This document shows positions 24,808 through 38,509 of a stretch of 64,000 nucleotides of DNA, piece after piece. The translations under genes were made by a program, and so were the position numbers. Numbering within the stretch: the first letter of the stretch is position 1; each line of letters begins with the position of its first letter. The DNA comes from Straminergon stramineum. Taxonomy: Eukaryota > Streptophyta > Bryopsida > Hypnales > Calliergonaceae. The stretch lies in contig OY987263.1 of the NCBI GenBank assembly GCA_963920665.1, positions 28,756,547-28,820,546 of the forward strand. Reading direction: 5' to 3'. The notes below the pieces were generated by a model, which made no database searches, was not told the origin of the DNA, and saw only the letters and a program-made list of their open reading frames with translations.

Positions 24808-26600
24808 CCTCCTTTTCTCCTTCGTTGAAGCTAGAAAACAAGGAAATTCAAAATACGAAGACCATGTAGGATAAAATATCACGCTTGGGTTAGGGTTTGT
24901 TACCAGAATTTGTCGACACACGATGATGAGAAGTGAAATCTTGATCGCTACTGCTCTGTCGAAGCACCGCGTAGTGAGGACAAGGTCGATGCTGATCAGG
25001 TATTGTGGCTCCCGCTCCCAATACACACGGTTTCTCTATTTGAAAACCAAAAGAATTAGCTATCACAAATTGCATAGATGTTCAAGCCTACAGAAAAAAC
25101 AGCGAGGCGACTAGAAATTTCAGAAAATAGAACAGTGAATTCTCACCAACGAAAGGGAGAGAAGAACACCTGCACTGCGCTGCTAGAGAAATTTCTAACT
25201 ACCCAGTCTTGCCACAATCTCTAGCTTCAGCACCTCCTGAGAATCGGAAACGTGGATTGAAATCGCCAGCGTCCAAGACGAAGCAGCTCTTAGCGACCTC
25301 TCTTCGTAAAGAAGTCGATATGGAGTGGAGGAGCAGAACTTCAGTTGAACGCTTAGGGTTTGGTTCACGTCTCCCAGACTGCTACGAATTTCCCGTTAGA
25401 ATTCGTCATCCAATATGAGATAGGGATGAAAGTCCTTGATTTGGCAACGCTAATCTTATCATCCACATGATTCTGTTAGCTAACTTCATTGGACAACACT
25501 GAAATTGAAGTTAAAGCAACTGTTCGCTAGTTATAAGAAAAGACAACCCATTGTGGTCAAAACTAGGAGTTCATACTCAAGCCATTGCTTAAATTTTTTC
25601 ATTTTTTCCCCACATAAAGACAGGTGTGATAAACAATGAGAGCATTTAAAATTATGTTTTTTTGATAGAGTGTGAATTTATTATTTATTTTTGAAGTGTT
25701 CAAGCCATCATGGCCCAAAGAGTCTGTAGATTACCATAAAACCAGGAAACTTTGTATCCATCATGCTCATTTTACACACCTAAAAACAATCATAATAATT
25801 TCTAATTTGTAAGGCATAAGAAAATCACTTCCTACAATTAAATTACACTGAAAAGTTAGTAGTTCCTAATGTAATCACTAATCACTCCATTATTGTTAGG
25901 TAAGGCATTGATTGTGGTCCGAATCACATGTAGTAATGTAATCCATGATGGGGTTTAAAGAAACCCATAATGGGGTCATTCCATAGGTGTCCACTATAGG
26001 TCATCTAACCACAATGGGCTGTTTTTACCTTAGAGATTTTGAGGTTCATTCGCTTTGTATGGGCATCATTTGATCTTGGTACAATGAAGTTCTTTAGAGA
26101 ATCACGAATGTGTGGCAATCTGTGAAGTGGTTAGCATAGCCAATTTTTCATGGGGTTCAATTGAAACCATTTTATGCTAAAATGAGATTATAGATACAAA
26201 ATCAAGTAGAGATTCTAGAAATTGTCCATATGAAGAGAACTTCTTTTGAACCCCTAAATTTGTTCAACAATGTTATCACTAGAACACCGTAGGACATGTC
26301 ATTTTTAGTACAAGTGAAAAATTGAACATGTATTTCTTTTAACAATATATTGTGAGTTTCCTCAAAGTAAGATACCTTCCATATTTTCCTATTCCATGGC
26401 ATAACTTCTACTCTAGGAAATTAACAAGGATAAGTATTATTTGTCCTTCAATTCTATTTTGTTGGTTCATGAGGTCAATATTCTATAGAAGGAAGCTAAA
26501 AATTGAGAGAAGAGAAGTCCAAAAGAATTTCCAATGAAATACCCGTAGGGAAGCACAATTCATACAAAATTATTGGAAATATAAATGAAGTTCAAGCATT
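24808..26600. other. Moderately GC-rich then AT-rich DNA, no supported gene
   Basis: Positions 24,850-25,420 are CpG-containing with several short open frames on both strands, none with a recognisable product. It could be a promoter/leader of an element or a gene relic. 25,420-26,600 is AT-rich with nothing identified. Confidence 0.3.
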
Positions 26601-26601
26601 A

Positions 26602-27185
26602 TTAACCCTTTAGTGATCGTGTTTGATTTGGGAGGTGAGCGCAATTCCTAAAATCAATTTTGACAAAGTAAAATTGTGTCGTAGCTGTAAAGATGAAATC
26701 CTAGATCAGATCCTATCAATTGGTTCTATAGGGCAGATACTCGAACCAAACAAAAAAGGAAAGTGATCAAACAATTCATATGCTTGTAAATAATCTTCAA
26801 ATATTGATATGTTGCAAACTACCTTATGCACTGGTGCTCCCAATATTATCTACCACAGTTGGGCATAAATTTTAGTAAGTGCTCCAAAAATCAATCAAAA
26901 ACCTTCCAACTAGTTGTTTCACACATAGGAATAGTCATCCCGTACATTAAATATGCATTTCTTTATGATATTTCACTTAAAAAGGCTGAGGACATTTAAG
27001 TTTGGATTAGCATAGTTAATCCAAACTTTATGCACTCTCCTGAAATTGTTTTTGTTTAAAGCGTATTAAGATATTCTAAGTGTATTGTTTCCTTTTTTTT
27101 TTAAAAATGAAACGTTCTGTGAATAGTAGCAAACAAAAATTTCTAAAATCGACCAAAAATTGGTCAACCGGTCAAAAAAGGGTTA
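26602..27185. mobile_element. 584-bp TIR element, copy 1 of a two-copy family
   Basis: Starts TTAACCCTTTAGTGATCGTG and ends GTCAACCGGTCAAAAAAGGGTTAA. It matches 58,281-58,865 along its whole length, for example GTTTGATTTGGGAGGTGAGC, CTATCAATTGGTTC and CAAAAATTGGTCAA. Ends carry the inverted AACCCTTT/AAAGGGTT. No coding capacity. Confidence 0.8.
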
Positions 27186-28668
27186 AGGTTATTGATTGAA
27201 ACATTTCTAGAGTTCATTGAAAAAGGAGTTAGAAATAGTTGATAAGAAAAATATATGAAGTGATGGAATTATTTTCTATGAAGAAATGAATTGGTTTTCT
27301 TGCATTACTGTTATATGAAAATGAAGTGCACCATTTTAGACTTTTTTAGTCTTGTCATTTGTTAGATGATTTTCTTAAGACTTCATGAATAATAGATTGC
27401 TAATATGAAAAACGTCTTTTGTTTTACATATGAACTCAATGAAGACTTTGTCAGGGCATCTACTTGTTATGCCATGAAGTCTACATAATGAATGTATGAT
27501 AGGAGCACATTTCAATGAAGAGGGTGAAAATGTACTATCCATCCAGGCATGAAGGTCTGTATGTAGAACACATGGATTGAGAATTGAATTGATTTTCTTC
27601 ATGGACATGAATGTCTTGGACACGTGGTATTTTGAATGTACTACACTGAAATAATTATTTAGTGTACTTGAAAAAGTGTTTAGTATAAAAACAAGTGAGG
27701 GAGTATAAAAATAATCTTGAGCTTACACAATTCAAGTGCTTCAAGACCAGGAGAACAAGCACTACATAATAGTATGGCCTAGGGATAAGTAGTATAGACC
27801 CTACGAAATAATCATTTTACTCCAAGTTATGGAATTTACTTTCTATAGAGAGAGATTATTTCGAAGGACATCACAAAGAGAATAATTCATAGTACATGTA
27901 AATATTTTAAAGTTTTTATTGGTAGTCATTGAACACTAGGAATACAAGAATTTTTTTTTAAGAATTATACTCAAAAGCAAAACAATCATGTTAAAGGGAT
28001 ATTTGATGATACTTTTTTCATTTACAATACTTGGGTTTATATATTGAATGAAATTGTGAACCCTAAACTATAACCATAATTTTGCATTGAATGTCATGTA
28101 CATCTAGAAAGGTGTAATGTAATGATTACAAAAATATTTATTTGACACGTTGGTAGATTAGAATACATTCAATAGCTAACGTGTCCTCAATGTGACTTCA
28201 TTATATTTAAAGGCAATGAGTGTGATGTTTTGAAATGTCTGTAATTATTGGGACATTAGAGTGTCAATGCAAGATATCAAACATAGAATAGTTACATTTG
28301 TAAGAAAAAGAAAGAAAACTATGGAGATAGTGAAGAGCAATAAAGTGTTTGAAGTGGAAGTTCAAATTACAACTTGTGAGGATAGATGTAGCTTCTTCTG
28401 GGAATTTTTCTATACATTAATTTGGAAGAGATGAAAGATCTTTCCTTCATTGTTAGCATGTTTTCTTTGTTGATGTTTTTAAGAGCGTTATTTTGTTTCA
28501 CTCATGTTTGGTGTTTCTTGAATTCCTTCCAAGTCATGGTACCTCGAATTTACCTTTTTTGTATATGTATAGAAACAAATTGAAGGGATATGACAGTAAT
28601 AGAAAACAAATGCACATTGCATGACCATGTGAACAATGGTTGTGTAGAATTGACTGAAGGTAATTGCA
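27186..28668. other. Intergenic, AT-rich, upstream of the DUF7869-like gene
   Basis: No supported gene, repeat boundary or promoter motif. It probably includes the 5' part of the mobile element carrying the next gene, but no terminal repeat was found. Confidence 0.3.
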
Positions 28669-31600
28669 ATGCAAGCTTTTGGGAGTCCAGTGGTCTTCAA
28701 TGGCACAAGTAGTTCAAAGGTTCCAACTGAACGAAGGACCATAGGGGAAAGATTGACACATGTGGTACGAGGAAGACTTTTTCAAGAAGAAGACCGTGTA
28801 CCTATCAATGGAGTCTCCCACACTACGAATGGAATGGTGCAACTTCTTGGGAACGATGGGAATGTTGTGGGAGTTGGTGTGGTCGATACAAGTTTCACAT
28901 GTGGTGATGAACTTCATCAATTGAAGTTACGTCCGTTTGAAATTGCAGTTCGTGTTATACATGCTTTACACAAAGGAGAATGGGTTGGTGAGGTAGTGGG
29001 GAAGTTCCTTATTGATTGCTTAGATAAGGTCATACGGTGGCGCCGATCTTCAATCCGTTGGGCACATCCTTCAGAATTGAGGACAATGAATGTTCTTGGA
29101 ACGGAAAGAGAAAGTTTTACCTTTCCTCCTATTCCAACACCGGAGTTTGATTTTCATGACACAGAGGAGAGCCCCACCGCTTCAAATGCGACCCTGCCAA
29201 GTCATGGTGAAAGAAGTACAACTGAACGAAGTTCTCCTATGACACAGGAATCCCAAGCTAGTATTCATGGCGAAACAGGAGTACAAGGAATGCCAAGACA
29301 TACATCTAGAAGAAGGTATTCAATGACGAATCGAAGGGCAAGGGTGAGAAGTCCAAGAGAACGAGGGGAGTTAGCTAGTGAGAAAGTTACTCTTGAAAGT
29401 GTATTGTCTGCGAAGGAAAGAGGAGCATGTAAATGCAATTGTTTACGTGATGTCGATGCAAAATACATTTTGGATCAACGGTACATGGCATGGGGTCAAA
29501 ACTATGAAGCAAGGGCTACGTGGATAATGCAAATGCTAAATGCTTTCTACACGCGCATTGAGGGGCACACAAGAGACAAGTATGTGACAAAATTAGATGG
29601 TAGAGTGGTTTGCAATGCTTGCTTTGCCGCGGCATTGGGTTATTCCCAAAGACGTTTTAAGTAGTTGAAGACATCACATAACATATACGGCAGAGTGGCA
29701 GCTATTCATGGAAACACATGTCAAGGGAGGGAAAGTGCGAAAATGTCAGCTGCTAGGGAAAGCCTTGACATTTTCGTGAATGAAGCAGGATGTCAGCAAC
29801 CCCATCGATCGGTACGGAGGAAGAAGGACAATGTGGTGTTACCATTGGTTCTGTTGCCAATGAATACGAGCAAGTTGGATGTGTTTCAGTATGTGAATGA
29901 AGAAGTGAAGAAATTGGTGGACGGAACTGAATTGTCCATGAGCTCATTTCGTCGTCTTTGGCGGAAGGAGTTCCCACATGTGCAGATTCCCCCATTCTCA
30001 AGATTCTCAAAGTGTTACCATTGTTGGGAGTACAAGTGTGGAATGGAATCCACAACAAATGCAGCAGCAAAGGTGAAAATTAAAGAACTATACATTGTGC
30101 ACATTCGGATTCAAATGGAAGAGAGAAGAGATTATTGGTTGTTCAAGAGATCTGCAATGATCACTCCAGACATTTTCATGTGTCTGATTGTGGACGGTAT
30201 GGATCAAAATACAACCATGATACCGAAGATGAGACAATTTGTGAAGAACATTGAATCTCGATTCGTGAAGACTCATCTTTGCGGTGTCTTGGTATATGGG
30301 ATTGGACTGTATGCAGATATGTGGATAGATGCTCACCACAAGTATGATAGCAATCAAGTCATAACGTCAGTTATGAACGTAATATGTGACGTGAAGCGTA
30401 GGAAAGGATCGTTGCCACCAACATTGAGGATTCAAGCTGATAACACCACAAGGGAGAACAAAAACATCTATATGTTTGGCATGTGTGCTGCACTAGTTGG
30501 GCTTGGTTTTTTCAAGGAAGTTCATCTCTGTTTTTTGATAGTGGGACACACACACGAGGACATTGATCAGAGATTCAGTGTAATTTCAAACGTCTTGAAG
30601 AGGAGAGATATAGATACATTGGAGGAGATGTTGGAGTTGGTGGAGAAAGGGACATCTTATACTGAGGCTTTTATGAGTGCTCGCAAGCTTGAACACGTTC
30701 GCGATTGGAAGGCATTTATCACACCTCATTTGCTACAAGGTGGGGATCAATTGACGGGGATAACATTTCCGCACCATATTAGGTTTTACGTGGAAAATGG
30801 GTTGGTCCGTGTACAACACAAACATTTTAGTTCTGATGAGTGGGGCCCATCAAATGGACATTTGTGTTTGAACTCACTACCAAGTTTATCAAACAAACCA
30901 GACCTCGCAGAGGTGTTTGCAGCTGATCGAAGAGAATTGAAAGCATTGGACGAGTTCATTGCATATAAACAAAAGTTAATATTGAGAGGCGCAGACCGGA
31001 TGAAGAACATAGAAGTTGTAGACAAAACGAATGCATTCAAGGATTATCTTGAAGATTTTCCACAACAGAATAGAGAAGGGGCCCAGGATTTACCATTTTG
31101 GCCAAGCGATATTTTGAACGAGAACGAGGATGGCAATGTTGTTCCACGTGTGGAAGAAGAAGGTATAAATTCAAGTGTATTTGCAGATGCAGATGGAAAC
31201 ACAACAAGGACTCTAGCTGTAGACTTGATAATGGCAACAATGCCTAATCCAGAGAGAAGGGGGTATTTTGGACCACGAAGGGAGAGACCGCCACAAGAAG
31301 TATCGTGAAGAGTGACTGGAGGGAGGAATAGAGTTGGAAGTCATCATGCAGGAGTACAAACAATACAAGATGCAAATGAAGATCCTTTTCCTCCATTCAA
31401 TCCAGAGAATGACATTGTCATAGGCCAATTTGTGGCACTTACTATGGAGTTGAGGGAAGTAAGAGGAGGGGTACCTTTTTACATTGGAAAGGTATTGGAA
31501 TTTGGTCAGGGGAGGTGGGCCTCAAAGATGAAAGTCCTCTGGTATTGGCCTTCTATGAGATCAAGAGTAGAAGAAGAAGCAGGCTGTAACAGAGTGAGGT

Positions 31601-31869
31601 ACACAAATTGCATAGAATCCACATCGGAACCGTCTGGGGAGAGGTTTGCCTGGATTGAGAAGGAAGCTGCTATATATTCATGGATGGATGTTCCTCATCG
31701 AGGTAGAACTGGTCACGTAGTAGTGTCTAACATCACAGTGCATGGTGTACAAACACAAGACAAAGTGATCATTCCAACTGAGGCTAAACCGCATCTTCTG
31801 GAGTACATGGCGATGCAGATGGAAGACCTCGATGACGAACGTCTACAAAATGATTTGAATATGTACTAG
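28669..31869 (+). pseudogene. DUF7869-like DDE-type transposon protein, two in-frame stops
   Basis: One frame runs from ATG 28,669 to TAG 31,867-31,869 (1,066 codons), interrupted by TAG at 29,662-29,664 (after QRRFK) and TGA at 31,306-31,308. Residues 1-130 are a small globular region, 130-260 are Ser/Thr/Arg-rich. About 400-640 carries a Cys cluster CYHC/C (449, 452, 457) and three acidic motifs: IVDGMDQ (D about 509), QADNTTRENKN (D about 591) and GHTHEDID (E about 630). The spacing and the GHTHEDID block are what I recall of the plant/animal DUF7869 proteins, thought to have an RNase H-like fold. The C-terminal part after the TGA (VIGQFVALTM ... FYIGKVLEF) looks like a small BAH/chromo-type domain. 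Both stops are one C-to-T step from CAG and CGA. No TIR was identified. The family name is from memory and unverified. Confidence 0.72.
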
Positions 31870-32150
31870 AGAAGTACTAAGTTATGTAGTGTGTTATAGA
31901 CCTTCTAGTAGTAGGCGTGTAGAAATACTTTAGTGTGAACTATACTATAATTTACAGTATGAGTAGCGTGCATTCAAAAGTGTATGAGGTTTTTTATGAA
32001 GTAATTGAAATTTCTAAGCAATATGATGATTATTCTTTGAACATCTTTTTCTACAAACAGTTAATGATATTTTGGAAACCCCCCCCCCCCTAAAATTTAA
32101 AATTGTCTATTTTATATGGCGTACGAGCCAAGTGCAACATCGCACCTTCT
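31870..32150. other. 3' flank of the DUF7869-like gene with a C homopolymer
   Basis: AT-rich, with a run of 12 C at 32,079-32,090. No gene. Confidence 0.4.
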
Positions 32151-32645
32151 AAGTGCAAAAATGCCTAATTTTGTGTTCATTACCACAATTGGGATTGGCA
32201 TTTTTCAATTCCATAATTACAATTGAGTTTTCTAAATCATTCTCTACTATTGTCTACTTACTATTTTTTTCCTATATGTTGTACAATTTCAAATGATTTG
32301 AAATTTTTTAAGCATGAGGCCAACTTCTTTAGGAAAAAGAATTCAAAGAAGCACCACCATTTCTGAACTTTTTTCATAGAAAAGTGAGCTCGTGAAGTGC
32401 AACTGCCTTGTTTTTTGCAGGGCCAAAAAAATGATTTCAATGAATTTGAATGCTTATATCTTGCAATCCACACAATGGAAATTTCTGAAATTTTTACCAC
32501 ATGTTCTCAAGTCAACATACTGTAAGATTCTATGGTTACATGTGTCAAAAAAAGTATTTTTTCAAAAATTTGGTACTTGTAGTAAAAATGACAGTTTTGG
32601 AGCATTTTCAATGAAAACATAGTCATGGAACTTTAGGGGTTAAAT
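32150..32645. repeat. Copy of the 0.95-kb TIR family, right part
   Basis: GGGATTGGCATTTTTCAATTCCATAAT and following blocks match 34,760-35,217 (CCTATATGTTGTACAATT, GGAAATTTCTGAAATTTTT, GGTTACATGTGT, AATGACAGTTT). It ends CTTTAGGGGTTAAA, the inverted terminal sequence. The left half is missing. Confidence 0.75.
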
Positions 32646-34280
32646 GTGATGATATGGCATGCCACATCATCCACATGACATGCCACGTCACTGAATTGCC
32701 ACCTAAGCTTGCTACTTTTTCTTTTCTTTTTTGCAAAAGCATACTACATGGTTGCCCTTCCCCTATTTTTTTCACATTTGGTTAGCCTTTTACTTTAGTC
32801 CCAAGTAACTTCAAGATGTTTATCCACGTCAAAATTTGAATCCTTGCTAACATGGCACTAACATGTTTTTTTGGACTTTGCAAAAAATGTGCCTATGTTT
32901 TATTGGATGTCTGACAAAACATACTTCTTTTCTATAGCACACATTGTTTTCTTATTGACACCACACATTGTCTCGGATGTCCACCATCATTCTTCCACCC
33001 ATTACCTCTGAGTCTTAGACATCCTTATGTCAAAAAAAACATGCCATGTTTTTTGTCTGATGTCACAGAAATTGTAGGTTTCTTATAGGGGCCTTTCTTC
33101 AAATAGTTCCTTTATTTGGAAATAACTATTGTTTTTTTAGTACCAGTATAATACAAAGTCTCCCTTCTAAAAAGGAGATGTAATCCAAGAATCACTCAAG
33201 TTAATTCTCTCAAAAAGTATTGTAGGACCTCAAATGTAGAGACTCTCAACTCTTGCCAAAAACCTAATAGTAGTTGGAATTAATTTTTTTTCTTGTGTAA
33301 CAACCAACTATTCACTTGAATGCTAGACAATATGACAATAGGAAATTCATGAACTAGACTAGGGTATGAATCCCTAAGAGTCCCCAAGGAGAGGAGGAGG
33401 ATGTAGATATTGAATGGTTTTGGAAAAAAAAATTCAATTTTGAGTAGAATCTAGACATAGACTTAGATCTTCATTTATTGCAATTTTTTTCCATCCCTAC
33501 ATGAATTCATCATGAACCTTGCACAATAAGCACAAATCACAAAGTGACCACACTAGTCGTATTGTTGAAAAGGTGGCTTGAGGATGATTTTATATGCAAA
33601 ATTGTCATGAAGGATTGAGATTTTAATCCCAATTTTTTTTCTTGAGAGTTCTTTGAATGTGTTTCTATTGAATGGTGGAGGAAATTTCCAAATCAAGGTA
33701 TTCTTGACTTTTCTACAAAAGAAGATTCTAAGAAAACTATTGACAAAAAATGTAATTTCAGTGTCTTTTGACAACTTGTGTATCATTGCTCTTGATTTGG
33801 ATTTAAATAGACATTCATATGATTTTTTTTGAATTTAAGGCCACCTAATGAAATGAAGTTTACTTAAACTAGTTTCTACTCCAATTTGGAATTTTGTTAA
33901 ATATCCTACATTAAATAATTTATTGCAATTTGAACTTTGGGCCTATAACCATAGTTTGTTGATTTATGCAATTATAGAATGAAATTGAGTTCCACTTAAC
34001 ACCATGATGTTCTAATTTATAATACATAGCAATGGTGAAGATTTCAGATTTTCTTAGCATTTTTTTATATTCAACGTGAATTTCTTTCACTTGTCCTTCA
34101 AAACTTCATAATAATTTTAATTTTTTATCAATTTAAAAAAAAATTAGGACATGTAGAAGACATGTGACTTCATCTTTGAGAACTAAAATAATTTTTTTCA
34201 ATCATATTCAATGAAAAATCAGAACATACAAAGTAAAGAATATTGAAGTTGAGTACACGGTTTTAGGTGCATCATTTAGG
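32646..34280. other. Intergenic, AT-rich, nothing recognised
   Basis: No gene is supported. A short stretch at 32,645-32,710 repeats CATGCCACATCA/CATGCCACGTCA. Confidence 0.35.
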
Positions 34281-34282
34281 AG

Positions 34283-35217
34283 TTAACCCTTGAAGGACCA
34301 AACTATGTTTTTTGGCAACATAGTGATTTCGGGCAGTTCACTATGAATGGAGTTTTTCTTTTTTTTCTTTGAAATTTTTACAAAACATGTGCCCTAGGAG
34401 TAGCTTTAAGGCCCAACAATTTTCATAACTTTTGCCTATATGATTAGAAAGTTATGGCATGATATGTAATTTTCATTGATCTTCAGGTAGACCAAAAAAT
34501 TCTTAAAAAAATACTTTTTTAAGAAATAAAAATCTGAAAATTTTTTTCTAGATGTATATATACATGGAAAGCTTTGAATCATTGGCCATTTTGATTAATG
34601 AGATGAAAATAATGAGGAGTTTTAGTTTGCGGGCAATTTTAGATTCTCTACTTGAAAATAAACTTTGAAGTCCTTTGTTTAATTCAATTTTCAATATTTT
34701 TTGAAAAAAAAAAAATCATAGGATGTAAATTGTTTATTCAAACATTCCAACCATTGGGATTGGCATTTTTCAATTCCATAATAGAATCCTTGACAATTTA
34801 GTATTTTGAATAATTCTCTAATTCTTTCTACTTACTAGTTTTTTCCTATATGTTGTACAATTCCAAATGATCTGAATTTTTTCAAGCATGTAGGCAACTT
34901 GCTTAGAAGAATGAATCCAAAGAGTAACCACCATTTTGAAATTTTTTTCATACAAATGTGGCCTTGAGAGGTACAGCTGCCCGTTTTTTCACAGGGCCCA
35001 AAAAGGATTTTTGTCCATTCCAACACTAATATCTTACAATCTACAAGGTGGAAATTTCTGAAATTTTTTCCACATCTTTTCAAATCAATGTACTACAAGA
35101 TCTTACGGTTACATGTGTTCAAAAATGTTTTTTTTCCTAAAATTTGGTGCTTGCACTAGAAATGACAGTTTGGAGCACTTTTGGAGAAAACATAGTCTGA
35201 AACATTTAGGGGTAAAT
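34283..35217. mobile_element. 0.95-kb TIR element, near full-length copy
   Basis: Left end TTAACCCTTGAAGGACCA and right end ACATTTAGGGGTAAA are imperfect inverted repeats of the family terminus. Its left half matches 14,862-15,350 and 57,276-57,480; its right half matches 32,150-32,645 and 57,520-57,990. It is about the same length as the 52,205-53,150 element, whose termini it shares. No coding sequence. Confidence 0.75.
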
Positions 35218-35384
35218 GGCAATATCCCAATTGTCACGAACTTCATATTCCAAATTCAAATTGAAAACTCAAATGCAGTCCATTCCAGAGCTTGAATTTG
35301 AATCAAGAATAGAAACCTCACTGTAGCATGAACATTCAAGACTCAATTCTGTAGATCCACAACATCCACACCATGTATGTGCGA

Positions 35385-35425
35385 CCAGGTTAGGGTTAGG
35401 GCTAGGGTTTAGGGCTTGCAACCAG
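35385..35425. repeat. Short telomere-type TTAGGG/TTTAGGG tract
   Basis: AGGTTAGGGTTAGGGCTAGGGTTTAGGG at about 35,389-35,418 is a short degenerate array of TTAGGG/TTTAGGG units. It could be an interstitial telomere patch or a chance A/G-rich motif of a plant promoter. Confidence 0.6.
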
Positions 35426-36840
35426 TTCCAGTTCCAGTTACTTAGGTTAGAGTTTAAGCACCACTGGCATGTGCTTCAAATGCACTATGTTTGTGTTCTT
35501 CCTGTGCAAACCCACATCCAAGTGATATCTGGATGCCGTCTTCCATGACCAGATGGACATGGAGGATGATGTTCTATTTAAGCGACATGGGACTTAAAAG
35601 TGAGTGTGAAGATCTCCCTCTTTGGTAAAGTAATGCTAAACAAATAAGAGGAGAGTCAAAGAGCAGCATGTTCTTGCTGAAACCACTTGCAGATTCAACT
35701 AATGAGCCATTCCAGGAATGACTATTCCTGTGCCATTGTTTGACATCTGATCCTCAGATCTGATCAAGGGTCTTTTTTGGCTAATTTTTTTGACAAAATA
35801 GGCAATTTCATTAAAATGGCGGTATGAAATTAAAATGGCGCGGAAGCAGGTCAAAGGAAGGAAGAAAACCCATGCAAATTGGTCATTATTTGCAAGGAAA
35901 TACATGAATGACTGGTGCTTTTGGCTTCGAAGGGCCGAAATTGGTACGTTTACGGCCCACATGGCCAAAGGTGCTGCCACTTTTGACCTTCCTATCTGAC
36001 CTACCGATCCCATGAAGGATTTTGAAGTGGCATCTCGTGTGAATTTAGCCTATCCAAGATATCATTGGTTGAGGCCAAGGTTGGAAGTCCATAATTCTAG
36101 TATTAGAAGTGTTGGGTTGAAGACAATGGTCACACTCACTACCATCTCTAGGAAGTTCAAAGACTACGGTAGATGCAACTAGAAGAGATGTCGGATGATG
36201 CCTTTCATGTCTTGCAAAATAAGGAAGTTGAGAAACGGGCCGGAGGAAGACAAAATAATGCAAAACAAGAAGAATCCCGGCCTCAAGAACTACAAAAATC
36301 AAGAATCGTATGTTTATTTAATATGAAAATGATCTTTCCATTGAGATCCACCCTTGTTTGCACCAGAGCCTTGCTTGAAAACAGTGAGCTATACACTTGT
36401 TGATCAACAGTGGATGAAAAAGAGAATCAATTGAGGAAGTGCAAGGAATGACTTCTCAATTACACAGTACAATGGATTCAGCATTGCTAATTGTTGGACA
36501 TCCATAGATGTCATCCAGACACGTCTATTCTAGGTGTGTATGTCTACCCCATCAAGCAACAACCCGTTCATCCCAAAATTGTTGCCAACTAATGGTGTTG
36601 GACATTCTTCACATGTCACCACTCGCGTATGTTGCATTCCATAGCTCCATTTCAGACCGGGCGGTCTAAACAGTGACAGTGAAATCTAGGACATGTATAG
36701 ATTTCAGACAATCCTTCCTGAATGTGAACGGCGCCAATCTAATGGAATTTCCCATCCGATTGGGTTTTTTTTGATGTCGACCTCATCTTGGTCTCCACTC
36801 GCCCAGGATGAGCTTCACCTCCTTAGGAAAAAGCACACGT
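35426..36840. other. Transition into the GC-richer island
   Basis: No supported gene. Base composition shifts from AT-rich to about balanced. It includes the first isolated copy of the GACC-core palindrome at 36,651-36,670 (TTCAGACCGGGCGGTCTAAA). Confidence 0.4.
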
Positions 36841-38190
36841 CGTTGCCGTAGTTGTTTCGAATGTACCCCGTAGAAGTAGGAGTGGTTGACTTTTTCTCAT
36901 GGTGTCCCATTGCAGCAGTTCCAACAATTGCCAGCAGTCCCATCCTTGAGCAATGCCAGCAAGCGCCTATTTTGAAATCATATTTTAGTGAGGCTGGGGT
37001 AGAGCGCCCGGAGGACCTCTGCAAAATGCTCATTCGTTGCAATGCTAATATCCACTTCTGGCATTGTCTCCGAGCTTTATTGCATATAGTTGTATTTGTC
37101 CCTAGTTCCTAGCACAAGTACGAACAATTGCAGTCCATCCATGGCCGTGCCAAGGATGTCCAATACTGGAAGTCAACTCCCTTTCCAAATCATGCCAAAC
37201 CATGGCTTATTGAAAAGTTAATATGCATTGGTTCACATTTTTCGGTGAGTTGTCATTGAAGGAACTCCAACGGACAACGACAGTGGCATCCGCATACATG
37301 CCTCCCTCCAACATCTTGCACGACACAGCGTGGGAGAGGCAGTGATACTTTGTAAGTCTTTCCATCACGGCGTCGAAATTGGAACAGTCGATCCCTATTG
37401 GAATGAGAGTTGGAGTGAAGAATCTTCCGGCTCAACACTTGGTAACTGCCCACGACATAAGCGGTGATTTGAATGGATGTGTATCGTCCATATCTGATGC
37501 TGCGAAGAGATCAAGTATAGAATGTGCAGCGTTGGAGACAGATGATACACATCCACTCGTTAGCCTACATAGTGTGCATCTAACAAGTGTTGAGCAAGAA
37601 GATTCTTCACTCCTACTCTTCTTCCAACAACGGTCCACCATTCCAAGTTTTTGCCCATGGAAGGCAGAGAACAATGATGGGAAGACTGACAGTGGGGGAT
37701 TGGATCCCACCCCGTGCCGTTGAAGATGTTGCAGGAGGGCATGCAAGGCCAACATCACCGTCGTTGCACATGGAAGCCCCAGTAAAAAGTCTCCGGAAAA
37801 TGCCCACCCATGCAAGTTTAGTTTTCCCTAAGCCATGTTCTCGCACAATTTGAAGATGACTTCTAATGTGAACATTTCCGATGGAACTCTAAATGGACCA
37901 CAATTGTTCATACTTAAGCTCTGCACTAGTTGCAATGAATATGACAACCAATGGAGTTGAAAGACAACGCCCACAATGCTCAACATTGCAATGGACGAGC
38001 AGTTTGTGAAGGTCTTCGGAGCACTCTGCAATGACCTCATGACGACATGATTGGAAAACAAGTGCTTGCAAGCGTTGGCGAAATGTTGATCCACGGATCC
38101 TTCTTCTCAATTGCAAAAGGCAATAAGGCTACCCTGAGGAGAATATGGCTACGAGGTCCTAGGGCTATAATCATGCGATCCACACTTCTA
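36840..38190. repeat. ~1.35-kb imperfect palindrome IR1, centre about 37,515
   Basis: The plus strand at 36,840-37,500 is similar to the reverse complement of 37,530-38,190. Examples are GGAGTGAAGAATCTTCCGGCTCAACACTTG at about 37,410 against GGAGTGAAGAATCTTCTTGCTCAACACTTG reversed from about 37,620; GAGGACCTCTGCAAAATGCTCATTCGTTGCAATG at 37,010 against its counterpart reversed from 38,020; and GGATGTGTATCGTCC at 37,476 against GATGATACACATCC at 37,540. Translated arms also align in opposite orientation (SRKILHSNSHSNRDRLFQF and SKKILHSYSSSNNGPPFQV). All frames are broken by stops, so no gene is called. Confidence 0.85.
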
Positions 38191-38509
38191 TTCATTGGGA
38201 ATGCTCTCCACTATATCGCTCAAAAGGATAATGAAGGACATCTAAATTTTCCTAGAATCCAATGGTCTATCAGGATCTACAGACCACGGCCAAGTCATGC
38301 TGCCCTTGCAACATGCATTCCATTGTCCTCTTCTTGGCTTCCTTACCATTGCCGTGGGATCTTCCGACTCCATGAATGCAACAATCAGCCTGCACATCCA
38401 AGACAATCATCAAACCATTTCGGTTGCGTACCTTTCCACCCACGGGCGGTAGTTTATGGTCATTTTGGACCATGTTTTCCCCAATAGCGGATGTTCCAAG
38501 GATGCCTGC

